Of a stretch of DNA of 63,595 bases, positions 46,076 to 63,595 are shown piece after piece (the stretch's first letter is position 1; each line of letters starts with the position of its first letter). Under the pieces are notes generated by a model. That model worked only from the letters and a program-made list of their open reading frames with translations, was not told the origin of the DNA and did no database searches. Origin of the DNA: Agrobacterium genomosp. 13 str. CFBP 6927 (GTDB lineage Bacteria > Pseudomonadota > Alphaproteobacteria > Rhizobiales > Rhizobiaceae); assembly GCA_900012615.1 (NCBI GenBank), contig LT009756.1, positions 1,838,457-1,902,051 of the forward strand. The letters run 5' to 3'. A program made the translations under genes and the position numbers.

Positions 46076-48175
46076 TCACTTCTGACCGGAGTACTTAGCC
46101 TGGATTTCCTGCGCCACGTTCGACGGAACCGGCGAATAGTGATCGAACGTCATCGAGTACTGAGCGCGGCCCTGCGACATGGAGCGCAGGTTGTCGACGT
46201 ACTTGAACATGTTCGCGAGCGGAACATGCGCGTTGATGACAACGGCGATACCACGGCTTTCCTGACCCTGGATCTGACCACGGCGGGAATTGAGGTCACC
46301 GATAACGTCACCGACGTAATCTTCCGGCGTAACGACTTCGACCTTCATCATCGGCTCGAGAAGCTGTGCACCAGCCTTCTTCGCTGCTTCACGGAAGCAG
46401 GCACGCGATGCGATTTCGAAGGCGAGAACCGACGAGTCAACGTCGTGGAATGCACCGTCGATCAGGGTCGCCTTGACGCCGAGCATCGGGAAGCCAGCGA
46501 GCGGACCGGAAGACAGGACGCTTTCGATACCCTTCTGAACGCCCGGGATGTATTCCTTCGGAACAGCACCGCCGACGATCTTGGATTCGAACTTGAAGTC
46601 TTCGCCTTCGGGGTTCGGTTCGAAGATGATCTTCACGCGAGCGAACTGACCGGTACCACCGGACTGCTTCTTGTGCGTGTAGTCTTCTTCGTGCTGACGC
46701 GTGATGGTTTCGCGATAGGCAACCTGCGGAGCGCCGACGGTGGCTTCAACCTTGAACTCGCGACGCATACGGTCAACGAGAATGTCGAGGTGAAGTTCGC
46801 CCATGCCCGCGATGATCGTCTGACCGGATTCTTCATCCGTCTTGACGCGGAACGAAGGATCTTCAGCAGCCAGACGGTTGAGCGCGAGGCCCATCTTTTC
46901 CTGGTCGCCCTTGGTCTTCGGCTCGATCGCGATCTGGATGACCGGCTCGGGGAATTCCATGCGCTCGAGGATAACCGGCTTCAGCGGATCGCAGAGCGTA
47001 TCGCCAGTGGTGGTTTCCTTGAGGCCAGCCAGAGCAACGATGTCGCCTGCAAAGGCTTCTTCGATGTCTTCACGGCTGTTGGAGTGCATCTGCAGCATAC
47101 GGCCGACGCGCTCGCGCTTGTCCTTGACCGTGTTGATGACAGACGTACCCTTTTCGAGCTTGCCCGAGTAGATACGTGCGAAGGTCAGCGAACCGACGAA
47201 GGGGTCGTTCATGATCTTGAACGCGAGCATGGAAAGCGGCTCGCTGTCGTCGGCATGACGTTCGATTTCGGCTTCGGTCTTGAAGTCGATACCCTTGATC
47301 GCCGGAATGTCCAGCGGAGAAGGCAGGTAGTCGACGACGGCGTCGAGAAGCGGCTGAACGCCCTTGTTCTTGAACGCGGTACCGCAGAACATCGGGTGGA
47401 ACTTCACGTCGATGGTGCCGCGGCGAACGAGCGCACGGATCTTGTCGTTGTCGGGCATGATGCCGTTCAGGTAGTCTTCCATCGCTTCTTCGTCGATCTC
47501 GACAACGGTCTCGATCAGCTTTTCGCGATATTCGTCAGCCTTGGCCTTCATATCATCAGGGATTTCGACGACGTCCCACTGAGCGCCGAGCGATTCGTCG
47601 CGCCAGATGAGTGCGTTCATCTCGATCAGGTCGATAACGCCCTTGAACTCGGTCTCAGCGCCGATCGGCAGCTGCATGACAACGGCGATGGCGCCGAGAC
47701 GGGTCTTGATCATTTCTACCGAGCGGTAGAAGTCAGCACCGGTCTTGTCCATCTTGTTGCAGAAGATCATGCGCGGAACATGATACTTCTCGGCCTGGCG
47801 CCAGACGGTTTCCGTCTGCGGCTCAACACCGGCGTTGGCGTCGAGCAGCGCGATGGCGCCGTCGAGAACGCGCAGCGAACGCTCGACTTCAATGGTGAAG
47901 TCGACGTGGCCGGGGGTGTCGATGATGTTGAAGCGGCGCATCTTGCCGTCGCGACCCTTCCAGAAGGTCGTGGTGGCTGCGGAGGTGATGGTGATACCAC
48001 GCTCCTGCTCCTGCTCCATCCAGTCCATGGTGGCAGCGCCATCGTGAACTTCGCCGATCTTGTGCGACTTACCGGTGTAATAAAGGATACGCTCGGTGGT
48101 CGTCGTCTTGCCGGCGTCGATATGCGCCATGATACCGAAATTGCGGTAGTCTTCGATTTTATATTCGCGAGCCAT
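46076..48175 (-). CDS. fusA: Elongation factor G
   Basis: 699 residues. G domain [15 protein letters not shown] (about 17-31), [22 protein letters not shown] (about 87-94) and NKMDKTG (about 141-147). Domain IV carries the loop with [14 protein letters not shown]. It translocates tRNA and mRNA. Fusidic-acid-resistance substitutions are not assessed. It sits between rpsG (34 bases) and tuf (65 bases). Confidence 0.98.
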   Translation of the reverse strand: MAREYKIEDYRNFGIMAHIDAGKTTTTERILYYTGKSHKIGEVHDGAATMDWMEQEQERGITITSAATTTFWKGRDGKMRRFNIIDTPGHVDFTIEVERSLRVLDGAIALLDANAGVEPQTETVWRQAEKYHVPRMIFCNKMDKTGADFYRSVEMIKTRLGAIAVVMQLPIGAETEFKGVIDLIEMNALIWRDESLGAQWDVVEIPDDMKAKADEYREKLIETVVEIDEEAMEDYLNGIMPDNDKIRALVRRGTIDVKFHPMFCGTAFKNKGVQPLLDAVVDYLPSPLDIPAIKGIDFKTEAEIERHADDSEPLSMLAFKIMNDPFVGSLTFARIYSGKLEKGTSVINTVKDKRERVGRMLQMHSNSREDIEEAFAGDIVALAGLKETTTGDTLCDPLKPVILERMEFPEPVIQIAIEPKTKGDQEKMGLALNRLAAEDPSFRVKTDEESGQTIIAGMGELHLDILVDRMRREFKVEATVGAPQVAYRETITRQHEEDYTHKKQSGGTGQFARVKIIFEPNPEGEDFKFESKIVGGAVPKEYIPGVQKGIESVLSSGPLAGFPMLGVKATLIDGAFHDVDSSVLAFEIASRACFREAAKKAGAQLLEPMMKVEVVTPEDYVGDVIGDLNSRRGQIQGQESRGIAVVINAHVPLANMFKYVDNLRSMSQGRAQYSMTFDHYSPVPSNVAQEIQAKYSGQK

Positions 48176-48209
48176 AATGGACTGCCTTTCGATATGCGAC
48201 CGGTTAAGA

Positions 48210-48692
<483 letters not shown>

Positions 48693-48757
48693 TCAATGTT
48701 ATTGACGCTAAACCACGCGGAGAACCTCGCGCAGCGCCGGAATTTGTTAAACCCGAA

Positions 48758-49129
48758 TTACTTCGGACGCTTCGCACCGTACTTGGAGCGGCGCTGCTTG
48801 CGGTTCTTGACGCCCTGGGTATCGAGAACACCGCGGATGATGTGGTAACGCACGCCCGGCAAGTCCTTTACGCGGCCGCCGCGGATCATGACCACGGAGT
48901 GTTCCTGAAGGTTGTGACCTTCGCCCGGAATGTAGCCGATGACTTCGAAGCCGTTGGTGAGGCGGATCTTGGCAACCTTACGCAGAGCCGAGTTCGGCTT
49001 CTTCGGGGTCGTCGTGTAAACGCGGGTGCAAACGCCACGCTTCTGCGGGTTTTCCTGAAGAGCAGGAACCTTGTTGCGCTTTACCTGTGCCTGGCGAGGC
49101 TTGCGGATCAGCTGGTTTACGGTAGGCAT
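48758..49129 (-). CDS. rpsL: 30S ribosomal protein S12
   Basis: 123 residues from [23 protein letters not shown]43 ([12 protein letters not shown]) and the [11 protein letters not shown] loop with K88 are present, so the protein looks streptomycin-sensitive. D in GRVKDLPG is the usual methylthiolation site. The ATG at 49129 is the conserved start; the in-frame extension to 49168 is not. It is the first gene of the str operon, about 260 bases from a good promoter. Confidence 0.98.
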
Positions 49130-49394
49130 ATAACCATCCCTTGCAAAAACTACTTTAGCCACCCTCACGGGTGGCGGCTATGCCGTTGCCGGCGACGATG
49201 CACGCATATATCCTCATGCGCAAAACGTGGCCCGATCCGTTTTCACGGATGGACCACCAAGAGCAGAGGACACCGGATGAGGCGTCTTGCGTGCAACATT
49301 CGTGTCTTCTACGTGCAATGGAGACCCGTTTGAGATGATGTTCGGGAAAAAGGTTACCGAACGGCCAGCACCCACAGAGGCTCCGATGGCGGGC
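49130..49394 (-). other. Long 5' leader of rpsL
   Basis: About 260 bases between the predicted transcription start and rpsL. Inverted repeats near rpsL include GCCACCC-GTG-AGGGTGGC on the minus strand (CCACCCTCACGGGTGG at 49160-49175). There is no reading frame of interest. It is unusually long for an rpsL leader and could carry feedback control by S7 or S12. Confidence 0.5.
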
Positions 49395-49423
49395 GTACTA
49401 CTGTTTTAGCCAGCTTTCGTCAA
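49395..49423 (-). promoter_or_regulatory. Promoter of the str operon
   Basis: On the minus strand TTGACG (49423-49418), 17-base spacer, TAGTAC (49400-49395). It is the best sigma70-like pair in the divergent gap and reads toward rpsL, with transcription starting near 49388. Confidence 0.6.
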
Positions 49424-49658
49424 GGGTGAATCCACATTTTGCGGGGGCACCCGCGGCCACAAAGCCCGCGCACGGGCCATTTCTCCCCGCTTCTAACATA
49501 AGTCATCGTCGCCAACAGCGATTTTGACCTCCGGCCTTTGGCTTTTCATAAAATCCGTCTATTGATTCCCTCAGGCGGACCAAAGACTTCACCCGCCGCG
49601 CGCAAGACCGAATCCGGCCGACCCGCGTACTCACAACGACACATCAAGGAACCGCGTC
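49424..49658. other. Intergenic region upstream of the plus-strand island
   Basis: 235 bases between the str promoter and the small acidic gene. GCGGGGGCACCCGC forms a small hairpin near 49441. No coding sequence. TTGACC near 49525 with CATAAA further on could be a promoter of the plus-strand genes; this is a weak match. Confidence 0.4.
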
Positions 49659-49952
49659 ATGAGCACCCTCCCCGACAACGACAATGGACGCGACGAGCCG
49701 ATGGTCTTCATCGTCATCGGCAAGGCTTACGAGAACGACAATTCCGAGGGCATCGACATCCACGTCATCCTGCGCGCGCCGGATGATGACACCGCCGTCC
49801 GTGAAACGCTGAACGCGCTTTCCGAGGAAGGTTTCATCGAAGCCGATCTCGACCAGATCGGCATGCTGACCGAAGTGCCGGATGAGGAGCCGCATGCTTC
49901 CGCCTATCAGGGCGCATTGGAAGGCGAAGTCGCCATCATCCGCTTCGCCTGA
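49659..49952 (+). CDS. Small acidic protein, function unknown
   Basis: 97 residues, rich in D and E: MSTLPDNDNGRDEPMVFIVIGKAYENDN, then IDIHVILRAPDDDTAVRETLNALSEEGFIEADLDQIGML. Alternating strands and helices (VFIVIG, IDIHVILR, TAVRETLNALSEEGF) suggest a compact ferredoxin-like fold. AAGGA lies 8 bases upstream. I recall similar small proteins annotated only as hypothetical in Rhizobiaceae. The VOC gene starts 11 bases later, so the two are an operon. Confidence 0.75.
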   Translation: MSTLPDNDNGRDEPMVFIVIGKAYENDNSEGIDIHVILRAPDDDTAVRETLNALSEEGFIEADLDQIGMLTEVPDEEPHASAYQGALEGEVAIIRFA

Positions 49953-49963
49953 GAGCCGGCCAG

Positions 49964-50314
49964 ATGACGGTCATACGCATCGTCGCCAATATAGCGACAC
50001 CCGACCTGACAAAAGCGGGTGTCTTTTACCGCGATATTCTTGGCATGAGCGTCGCCATGGACCACGGCTGGATCGTCACCTATGCAAGTCCTCTGGAAGC
50101 CATGGTGCAGATCAGCTTCGCCAGCGAAGGAGGCTCCGGCACAGCCGTTCCGGATCTCTCCATCGAGATCGACAATTTCGACGAGGTTCACGCCAAAATC
50201 CTGAAGGCGGAACTGCCGATCGAATACGGCCCCGTCTCCGAGCCCTGGGGCGTCCGCCGCCTGTTTCTGCGCGATCCCTATGGAAGACTTGTCAATATAT
50301 TAAGTCACTCATAG
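49964..50314 (+). CDS. VOC (glyoxalase/bleomycin-resistance) family protein
   Basis: 116 residues, one beta-alpha-beta-beta-beta module pair: IRIVANIATPDLTKAGVFYRDILGMSVAMDHGWIVTY, then DLSIEIDNFDEVHAKILKAELPIEYGPVSEPWGVRRLFLRDPYGRLVNIL. The terminal DPYGRLVNIL is the typical metal-site strand. As with most of the superfamily, activity (isomerase, dioxygenase or antibiotic binding) cannot be read off. Co-transcribed with the acidic protein. Confidence 0.87.
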   Translation: MTVIRIVANIATPDLTKAGVFYRDILGMSVAMDHGWIVTYASPLEAMVQISFASEGGSGTAVPDLSIEIDNFDEVHAKILKAELPIEYGPVSEPWGVRRLFLRDPYGRLVNILSHS

Positions 50315-50383
50315 AATATATACTTTACATACAATAGTATTAATTACATCATCTATTGAACAACACGAAAACATCAGCTTAAA

Positions 50384-51496
50384 GTGGTCCCGGCGCAATA
50401 TTTCGGTGGCGGGTTGAATAATATATCGTCGGCAGACATCCTTGATGACATCTATGAAGCGGCACTCTTCCCCAACCGTTGGGCAAAGGTCATAGCCGCA
50501 ATCGGCCACCGGCTGGATTTCTGGGGCGGGGCGCTCACCTGGGGCAAGGGCGAGGAAGAGGCCTGGCTCTTCACGCCGAATTTCCAGGAACTGATGCAGG
50601 CCTTCATGGAGGGCGGCTGGAATCATCGCAATGACCGGCTCACCCGCGCCGTCCGCGAGGGACAGTTTTCCTTTGTGCATGATTTCGATGTTTTCACCCA
50701 CGATGAATGGGCCGGGCTGCCGATCGTGCGTGACTTCCTGATGCCGCGCGGACTCGGATATGGTGTGGCGACCCAGGTCGCTCCACCCGATCATCCAGAA
50801 ATGACGGTGATTTTTGAACGCAAGCTCGACAGCGGTATCATCGGACCGGAGACGATGGCGGCGCTCGGCGGACTGAGACCGCATATCGCTCGCAGTCTCA
50901 CGCTGGCGACCCGGCTGCAGCGTCAGAAAGCCGATGCGATGACGCTTGGCCTCAACGCCGTCGGCGCGCCGGCGGCGGTGCTTCAGGCAAGCGGACGCAT
51001 TCTCTCCGCCAATGACCTGTTTCTTTCACTTCAGAAATGTATCTCCACACGCGCCCGTGACAGGATTCTGATTTCCGATGAAAGGGTCAACCGGCTGCTT
51101 TACAGTGCACTTGCAGGACATAGCGTCGGTTCCTTCCCCCTGCCGACCGAAGACAGGGCATGCATACTGCACGTCATACCGCTACGAAAGGACGCGCTGG
51201 ACCTTTCCCCGAACGGCTCGGCCATCGTATTGATATCCCAGCCCTCAGACACGGTCTTCGACGCCACGCCGCTGCTGAAGGGGCTTTATGACCTCACCAA
51301 GGGCGAAGCCCGTGTTGCGCTGGAAATCATGAAGGGGCTTTCCCTTCCCGCCGTGGCAAAGCAATTGCGCATCTCTCATGAAACGGTGCGCAGCAACGCC
51401 AAGTCGATCTATGCCAAAACCGGCAGTACCGGCCAGACCGATCTCGTCCGCCGCCTTTCCGTTCTGACGCGCTACACCATCGGCGGACAGGGCTGA
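50384..51496 (+). CDS. LuxR-type helix-turn-helix transcriptional regulator
   Basis: 370 residues. A long N-terminal region (about 1-300, with SSADILDDIYEAALFPNRWAKVIAAIG and a PAS-like middle) is followed by a LuxR/FixJ HTH (LTKGEARVALEIMKGLSLPAVAKQLRISHETVRSNAKSIYAKTG). It is not an acyl-homoserine-lactone receptor: the usual binding residues are absent. The only in-frame starts are GTG at 50384 and TTG at 50414, neither with a clear ribosome site, so the start is uncertain. The AT-rich gap 50315-50383 is the likely promoter region. Confidence 0.83.
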   Translation: MVPAQYFGGGLNNISSADILDDIYEAALFPNRWAKVIAAIGHRLDFWGGALTWGKGEEEAWLFTPNFQELMQAFMEGGWNHRNDRLTRAVREGQFSFVHDFDVFTHDEWAGLPIVRDFLMPRGLGYGVATQVAPPDHPEMTVIFERKLDSGIIGPETMAALGGLRPHIARSLTLATRLQRQKADAMTLGLNAVGAPAAVLQASGRILSANDLFLSLQKCISTRARDRILISDERVNRLLYSALAGHSVGSFPLPTEDRACILHVIPLRKDALDLSPNGSAIVLISQPSDTVFDATPLLKGLYDLTKGEARVALEIMKGLSLPAVAKQLRISHETVRSNAKSIYAKTGSTGQTDLVRRLSVLTRYTIGGQG

Positions 51497-51555
51497 GAAC
51501 ACGCCGGCACTGATGATCTGAAAGATCAGATCAGCTCTCCCACCCGCCAAACAAA

Positions 51556-51583
51556 AAAACGCCCGGATCACTCCGGGCGTTTT
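51556..51583. terminator. Bidirectional terminator after rpoC
   Basis: AAAACGCCCGGA (51556-51567), TCAC, TCCGGGCGTTTT (51572-51583). 12-bp perfect stem with A-run on one side and T-run on the other; ends both the rpoBC transcript and the LuxR-type gene. Confidence 0.93.
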
Positions 51584-51628
51584 CGTTACTGAACTTCGGC
51601 GGGGCTTCGTAAAGCCCCTGCCCTGACC

Positions 51629-55837
<4,209 letters not shown>

Positions 55838-56017
55838 GCCTTGTCTCCTTGAGAGGCTAGCTGCTGCCCCTGTTTGCATCTGGACCGGCTTCTTCCCGGG
55901 TCACCGTCCAGAGCTTTAAATACGGATTTAACCGCACAATGCGGCGAAAGTGTCCCACACCGGCCTGGCCGATGCAGGAGCCGGCAGGCGCCCAAAAGGC
56001 GCCCGCCTCTCTCATTT

Positions 56018-60154
<4,137 letters not shown>

Positions 60155-60416
60155 CGTCGCTCCTTTAAAATTGCATCCGGGCCTGCAACGGACGGGAACC
60201 GATGGCCAGTCGACCCCGTCAAGCAATGGGTATCATCAATCTCGTTCCACATCCCGGATCGATCAGGCCGGATTGCCTAGATGAGCCGGTTCGGAACCAT
60301 TCTCTTGAAGAACCCATTACCCAAAAGCCGTTTTCAAGCGGCTTTTGGGTAATAAGTTTTAAAAACGATAACGACGGAAAGGGGCTTGAAGCCCCTCCCC
60401 GCCAGCAATCGCAAGA
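60155..60416 (-). other. rplL/rpoB intergenic region with a 15-bp perfect hairpin
   Basis: On the minus strand ATTACCCAAAAGCCG (60353-60339) pairs perfectly with CGGCTTTTGGGTAAT (60330-60316) over an 8-base loop. No T-tract follows, so it is better suited to RNase processing or partial attenuation than to full termination. E. coli has an attenuator and an RNase III site at the same place. Confidence 0.8.
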
Positions 60417-60794
60417 TTACTTAACGTCAACCTTGGCGCCTGCGTCCTCAAGCTTCTTCTTGAGATCGGCAGCTTCAGCCTTGGAAACGGCTTCCTTGAC
60501 CGGCTTCGGAGCGCCTTCAACGAGGTCCTTAGCTTCCTTCAGGCCGAGGCCCGTGATAGCGCGAACTTCCTTGATGACGTTGATCTTGTTGGCGCCAGCG
60601 TCAACCAGGATCACGTCGAATTCAGTCTTTTCTTCTTCAACAGCAGCAGCAACGCCAGCACCGCCAGCAGCAGCAACAGCTACCGGAGCAGCAGCGGAAA
60701 CGCCCCACTTTTCTTCAAGAAGCTTCGACAGTTCTGCAGCTTCCAGAACGGTCAGGGTGGAGAGGTCTTCAACGATCTTTGCGAGATCAGCCAT
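60417..60794 (-). CDS. rplL: 50S ribosomal protein L7/L12
   Basis: 125 residues. N-terminal dimerisation region [27 protein letters not shown], an alanine/glycine-rich hinge ([17 protein letters not shown]) and C-terminal factor-binding domain [32 protein letters not shown]. Stalk protein stimulating EF-Tu and EF-G. 59 bases after rplJ. Confidence 0.98.
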   Translation of the reverse strand: MADLAKIVEDLSTLTVLEAAELSKLLEEKWGVSAAAPVAVAAAGGAGVAAAVEEEKTEFDVILVDAGANKINVIKEVRAITGLGLKEAKDLVEGAPKPVKEAVSKAEAADLKKKLEDAGAKVDVK

Positions 60795-60853
60795 TTTGAT
60801 AGTTCCTTTTGTTCAGTTCGAACCAGTTTGAATATTTACAGCGAAAAACCGCC

Positions 60854-61372
60854 TTAAGCGGCTTCGTCCTTCTTGGCGTAAGCCGAGAACACCCGAGCCA
60901 GCTGGCTTGCAGGTGCGGCGACAACCGTAGCGACGCGAGTTGCCGGGGCATTGAGAAGGCCCAGCAGCTTTGCGCGCAGCTCGTCCAGCGAAGGCAGGGT
61001 CGCAAGCGACTTGACTGCTTCGGCGTTGAGCGTGGTTGCACCCATGGCGCCACCGAGAACAACGACCTTGTCGTTGGTCTTGGCGAAATCCATGACGACT
61101 TTCGGAGCGATCATCGGGTCGACGCTGTATGCAATCAGCGTCTGGCCCTTGAAGAGATCTGTCATCCCTTCCGACTCCGTGCCCTGAAGAGCGATCTTGG
61201 CCAGGCGGTTCTTCGCGACCTTGACGGTGCCTCCGGCAGCGCGCATCTTCGAACGGAAGTCGTTCATCTGCGCAACGGTGACACCAGCATAGTGGGCCAC
61301 GACAACCGAACCGGAAGCCTTGAAGACTTCGTTCAGCTCCGTGACGAATTCGCGTTTTTCCGCTCTTTCCAC
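60854..61372 (-). CDS. rplJ: 50S ribosomal protein L10
   Basis: 172 residues; the start is GTG at 61372 ([35 protein letters not shown]). The C-terminal helix binds L7/L12 dimers. In-frame extension upstream to 61519 is not coding-like. It is preceded by a structured leader that could bind the L10-L7/L12 complex, the known autoregulator in other bacteria. SD-like GGAGACAGACA precedes GTG. Confidence 0.96.
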   Translation of the reverse strand: MERAEKREFVTELNEVFKASGSVVVAHYAGVTVAQMNDFRSKMRAAGGTVKVAKNRLAKIALQGTESEGMTDLFKGQTLIAYSVDPMIAPKVVMDFAKTNDKVVVLGGAMGATTLNAEAVKSLATLPSLDELRAKLLGLLNAPATRVATVVAAPASQLARVFSAYAKKDEAA

Positions 61373-61727
61373 TGTCTGTCTCCAGTAGACGGGAACACAA
61401 CATGTGAACCCGTCGGGTTTGCCTTTGCCCCAAGGGACCTTTTTACAAAGATCCCGAGCGACGCTCGAGGATCCTGTCCCCCGCTCTGTCGCCGCAAACG
61501 GCTTCAGGCACAGGCACACCAGGTTCGAACCGGACAGTCAGGCATCGTTTCGATGCCTCAAATCCAGCCTCACCCGTCTCATGCAGGTTGAATGATTAAG
61601 GCCAGGCCCCGAAAGACATGGCCACCCGCAATCTCGGACAGGAGTTCCGGGTTTCCCCGGAAATCTCCGGCTCCTGGGAGCCGGAAATTCTTGTATTCAC
61701 ACTTCCCTTGGGAAGCGCGAGAATTGA
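61373..61727 (-). promoter_or_regulatory. Structured rplA-rplJ intergenic region (L10 leader candidate)
   Basis: 355 bases without a gene. Minus-strand hairpins include CCGGCTC-CCAG-GAGCCGG (61667-61684), TTCCGGG-GAAA-CCCGGAA with a GNRA loop (61645-61662), and GATCC.CGAGC/GCTCG.GGATC (about 61449-61474). This is the position of the L10 leader that mediates feedback on rplJL in many bacteria. No T-tract terminator is clear. Confidence 0.6.
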
Positions 61728-62423
61728 TTAAGCCGTAACCGACGAAGGGTCGATCTTGACGCCCGGACCCATGGTCGAGGAAATCGCGACGCGCTTGACG
61801 TAGTTGCCCTTGGCACCGGTCGGCTTTGCCTTGATGACGGCATCGGCGAAAGCCTTGATGTTTTCTTCAAGAGCCTTGGCGTCGAACGAAGCCTTGCCAA
61901 CGCCAGCGTGTACGATACCGGCCTTTTCGACGCGGAATTCGACAGCGCCGCCCTTGGATGCCTTGACAGCACCGGCAACGTCCATGGTCACGGTTCCGAC
62001 CTTCGGGTTCGGCATCATGCCACGCGGGCCGAGTACCTTGCCGAGACGGCCGACGAGCGGCATCATGTCCGGGGTCGCGATGCAACGATCGAAGTCGATC
62101 TTGCCGCCCTGAACGATTTCAACCAGTTCTTCTGCACCAACAACGTCAGCGCCAGCAGCCGTGGCTTCATCAGCCTTGGCGCCACGGGCGAAAACGGCGA
62201 CGCGAACGTCACGGCCGGTGCCGTTCGGCAGGTTGACGACGCCACGAACCATCTGGTCCGCATGGCGCGGGTCAACGCCGAGGTTCATCGAAACTTCAAC
62301 GGTTTCGTCGAACTTGGCGACAGCACGTTCCTTGACCATCGAAATGGCGTCGGTGAGAACGTAAAGCTTGTTGGGATCCACGCCTTCGCGGATCTTCTGA
62401 ATGCGCTTTGCTACCTTGGCCAT
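61728..62423 (-). CDS. rplA: 50S ribosomal protein L1
   Basis: 231 residues. The RNA-binding signature is [37 protein letters not shown] is another conserved block. L1 is the translational repressor of the rplKA mRNA in E. coli. The ATG at 62423 ([10 protein letters not shown]) is preferred over an overlapping TTG two codons earlier. It starts 2 bases beyond the rplK stop. Confidence 0.97.
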   Translation of the reverse strand: MAKVAKRIQKIREGVDPNKLYVLTDAISMVKERAVAKFDETVEVSMNLGVDPRHADQMVRGVVNLPNGTGRDVRVAVFARGAKADEATAAGADVVGAEELVEIVQGGKIDFDRCIATPDMMPLVGRLGKVLGPRGMMPNPKVGTVTMDVAGAVKASKGGAVEFRVEKAGIVHAGVGKASFDAKALEENIKAFADAVIKAKPTGAKGNYVKRVAISSTMGPGVKIDPSSVTA

Positions 62424-62425
62424 GA

Positions 62426-62857
62426 TCAACCTACCACTTCCAGGCCCATGGCGCGGGCAGAGCCCTCAACCATTGCCATTGCGCCTTCGATGTCGGCTGC
62501 GTTCAGATCCTTCATCTTGGCTTCAGCGATCGTCTTGACCTGAGCCTTGGTGATGGAGCCGACCTTGGCGCCCTTGCCAGGCGTCTTGGAACCAGAGGTG
62601 ATCTTTGCTTCCTTCTTCAGCCAATAGGTCATCGGCGGCTGCTTCATGACGAAGGTGAAGGACTTGTCCTGGTAATAGGTGATGACGACCGGGATCGGCA
62701 TACCCTTTTCCATTTCCTGCGTGGCGGCATTGAACGCCTTGCAGAATTCCATGATGTTAATGCCACGCTGACCAAGTGCCGGACCGATCGGCGGGGACGG
62801 ATTGGCCGCCCCGGCCTTTACCTGCAACTTGAGCTGGCCTGCAACTTTCTTAGCCAT
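62426..62857 (-). CDS. rplK: 50S ribosomal protein L11
   Basis: 143 residues, [34 protein letters not shown] is the thiostrepton/RelA-linked N-terminal domain and [29 protein letters not shown] the C-terminal rRNA-binding end. First gene of the rplKA pair; 144 bases from nusG. Confidence 0.98.
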   Translation of the reverse strand: MAKKVAGQLKLQVKAGAANPSPPIGPALGQRGINIMEFCKAFNAATQEMEKGMPIPVVITYYQDKSFTFVMKQPPMTYWLKKEAKITSGSKTPGKGAKVGSITKAQVKTIAEAKMKDLNAADIEGAMAMVEGSARAMGLEVVG

Positions 62858-63001
62858 ATCTCTCTGCCTTTCAATTCAAACCGGTTACCCGGCTTCTCTT
62901 AAGCCGGATTGCTCCGGCGGCTGCGGTTGCGTGGTGCGGCGCCCTGCCCCGGCTTAAAGAGCCAGTTAGCCTTCCACGCGCTTGGGGCTTCGCCCCGCCA
63001 A

Positions 63002-63532
63002 TCAGACCTTTTCGACCTGATTGTATTCCAGCTCGACCGGCGTAGCGCGGCCGAAAATCGACACTTCCACCTTCAGGCGCGAACGCTCTTCGTCGACATC
63101 CTGAACCACGCCGTTAAACGACGCGAACGGACCGTCGGAGACGCGAACCTGCTCGCCGATCTCGAACGAAACCGAAGACTTCGGACGCTCGACACCTTCC
63201 TGAACCTGACCGAGGATACGCTCGGCTTCATAATCGGGAATCGGAACAGGCTTGCTGTCCGAACCGAGGAAACCGGTCACCTTCGGCGTGTTCTTGATGA
63301 GGTGATAGGCCTCATCCGTCAGGTTGGCGCGCACCAGCACGTAACCTGGAAAGAACTTGCGCTCGCTGTCAACCTTGCGGCCGCGACGCACCTCGACAAC
63401 CTTTTCGGTCGGCACGAGGATTTTCTCAAAAAGATGATCAAGACCCTTCTGACGGGCCTTCTCTTCGATCGACTCGGCGACCTTCTTTTCGTAATTCGAA
63501 TAGGCGTGAACGATATACCAGCGCGCTGCCAT
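63002..63532 (-). CDS. nusG: Transcription termination/antitermination protein NusG
   Basis: 176 residues. NGN domain (MAARWYIVHAYSNYEKKVAESIEEKA ... FFPGYVLVRANL) and C-terminal KOW domain (IGEQVRVSDGPFASFNGVVQDVDEERSRLKVEVSIFGR). It modulates RNA polymerase pausing, rho and ribosome coupling. The start MAARWYIV is the family N-terminus; an ATG five codons earlier (63547) overlaps the secE stop as ATGA and could be used instead. It follows secE directly. Confidence 0.95.
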   Translation of the reverse strand: MAARWYIVHAYSNYEKKVAESIEEKARQKGLDHLFEKILVPTEKVVEVRRGRKVDSERKFFPGYVLVRANLTDEAYHLIKNTPKVTGFLGSDSKPVPIPDYEAERILGQVQEGVERPKSSVSFEIGEQVRVSDGPFASFNGVVQDVDEERSRLKVEVSIFGRATPVELEYNQVEKV

Positions 63533-63543
63533 TTTATTCTCGT

Positions 63544-63595
63544 TCATTCGTTACCGACCGCGTTCAGCACGAGGCTGAGCAGCCAGCCGATGAGC
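63544..63595 (-). CDS. secE: Preprotein translocase subunit SecE, C-terminal fragment
   Basis: Only the last 16 codons lie in the window: LIGWLLSLVLNAVGNE and a stop. The hydrophobic helix end directly upstream of nusG (ATGA overlap) is the standard position and length of SecE's C-terminus. The rest, including its start, lies beyond the window's end. Confidence 0.85.
   Translation of the reverse strand, partial: LIGWLLSLVLNAVGNE

Overview
The window is a stretch of an alphaproteobacterial chromosome, almost certainly Rhizobiaceae and most like Agrobacterium/Rhizobium. I infer this from protein recall: alphaproteobacterial RpoB and RpoC, adk between secY and rpsM with no rpsD or rpmJ in the alpha cluster, rhizobial families such as DUF1883, and palindromic intergenic repeats of the rhizobial mosaic (RIME) type. 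There are no tRNA or rRNA genes, CRISPR arrays, insertion sequences or phage genes. Base 1 starts in an odd low-complexity tract (ACGT, then CGT, then CG repeats) that looks more like a contig-end artefact than biology.

Bases 1-29,400 are a mosaic of small housekeeping and accessory operons on both strands. In order: an orphan sulfonate-binding protein; an Lrp/AsnC regulator; a uracil-DNA glycosylase-like protein overlapping a thermonuclease; a six-helix membrane histidine kinase of the DivJ/PleC/PdhS type; dgkA and cobT, with a divergent cobS-DUF1289-aspartic protease operon; an AT-rich island with a hypothetical membrane protein and a compact promoter-to-terminator transcript carrying a 9-codon frame; an FMN riboswitch in front of ribB; a YadG/YadH-type ABC exporter; a TSUP permease; an extensin-like secreted protein; a chemoreceptor; a DUF1883 protein; rarA with a Do-type periplasmic protease; an LprI-like protein; a MarR regulator whose start codon abuts a double palindrome; a serine hydrolase; a GNAT; ilvD; the msrPQ methionine sulfoxide repair pair; DUF2809 and DUF817 membrane proteins; and a small lipoprotein.

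Bases 29,421-49,423 hold the ribosomal protein super-cluster on the minus strand: str (rpsL-rpsG-fusA-tuf), S10 (rpsJ to rpsQ), spc (rplN to secY, adk) and alpha (rpsM-rpsK-rpoA-rplQ). Terminator-like hairpins sit after tuf, between rpsQ and rplN, between rplO and secY, and after rplQ, so the cluster is probably divided into several transcripts. A good sigma70-like promoter lies about 260 bases upstream of rpsL.

Bases 49,659-51,496 are a short plus-strand island (an acidic small protein, a VOC protein and a LuxR-type regulator). From 51,556 to the end the minus strand carries the transcription/ribosome cluster secE(partial)-nusG-rplK-rplA-rplJ-rplL-rpoB-rpoC. It has an L10-leader-like structured gap, a 15-bp perfect hairpin between rplL and rpoB, and a strong terminator after rpoC.

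I did not find a clearly new multi-gene system. The least explained items are the 9-codon transcript at 8,368-8,521, the orphan plus-strand terminator at 13,282-13,307, the MarR double operator, and the island hypothetical at 8,495-9,097.
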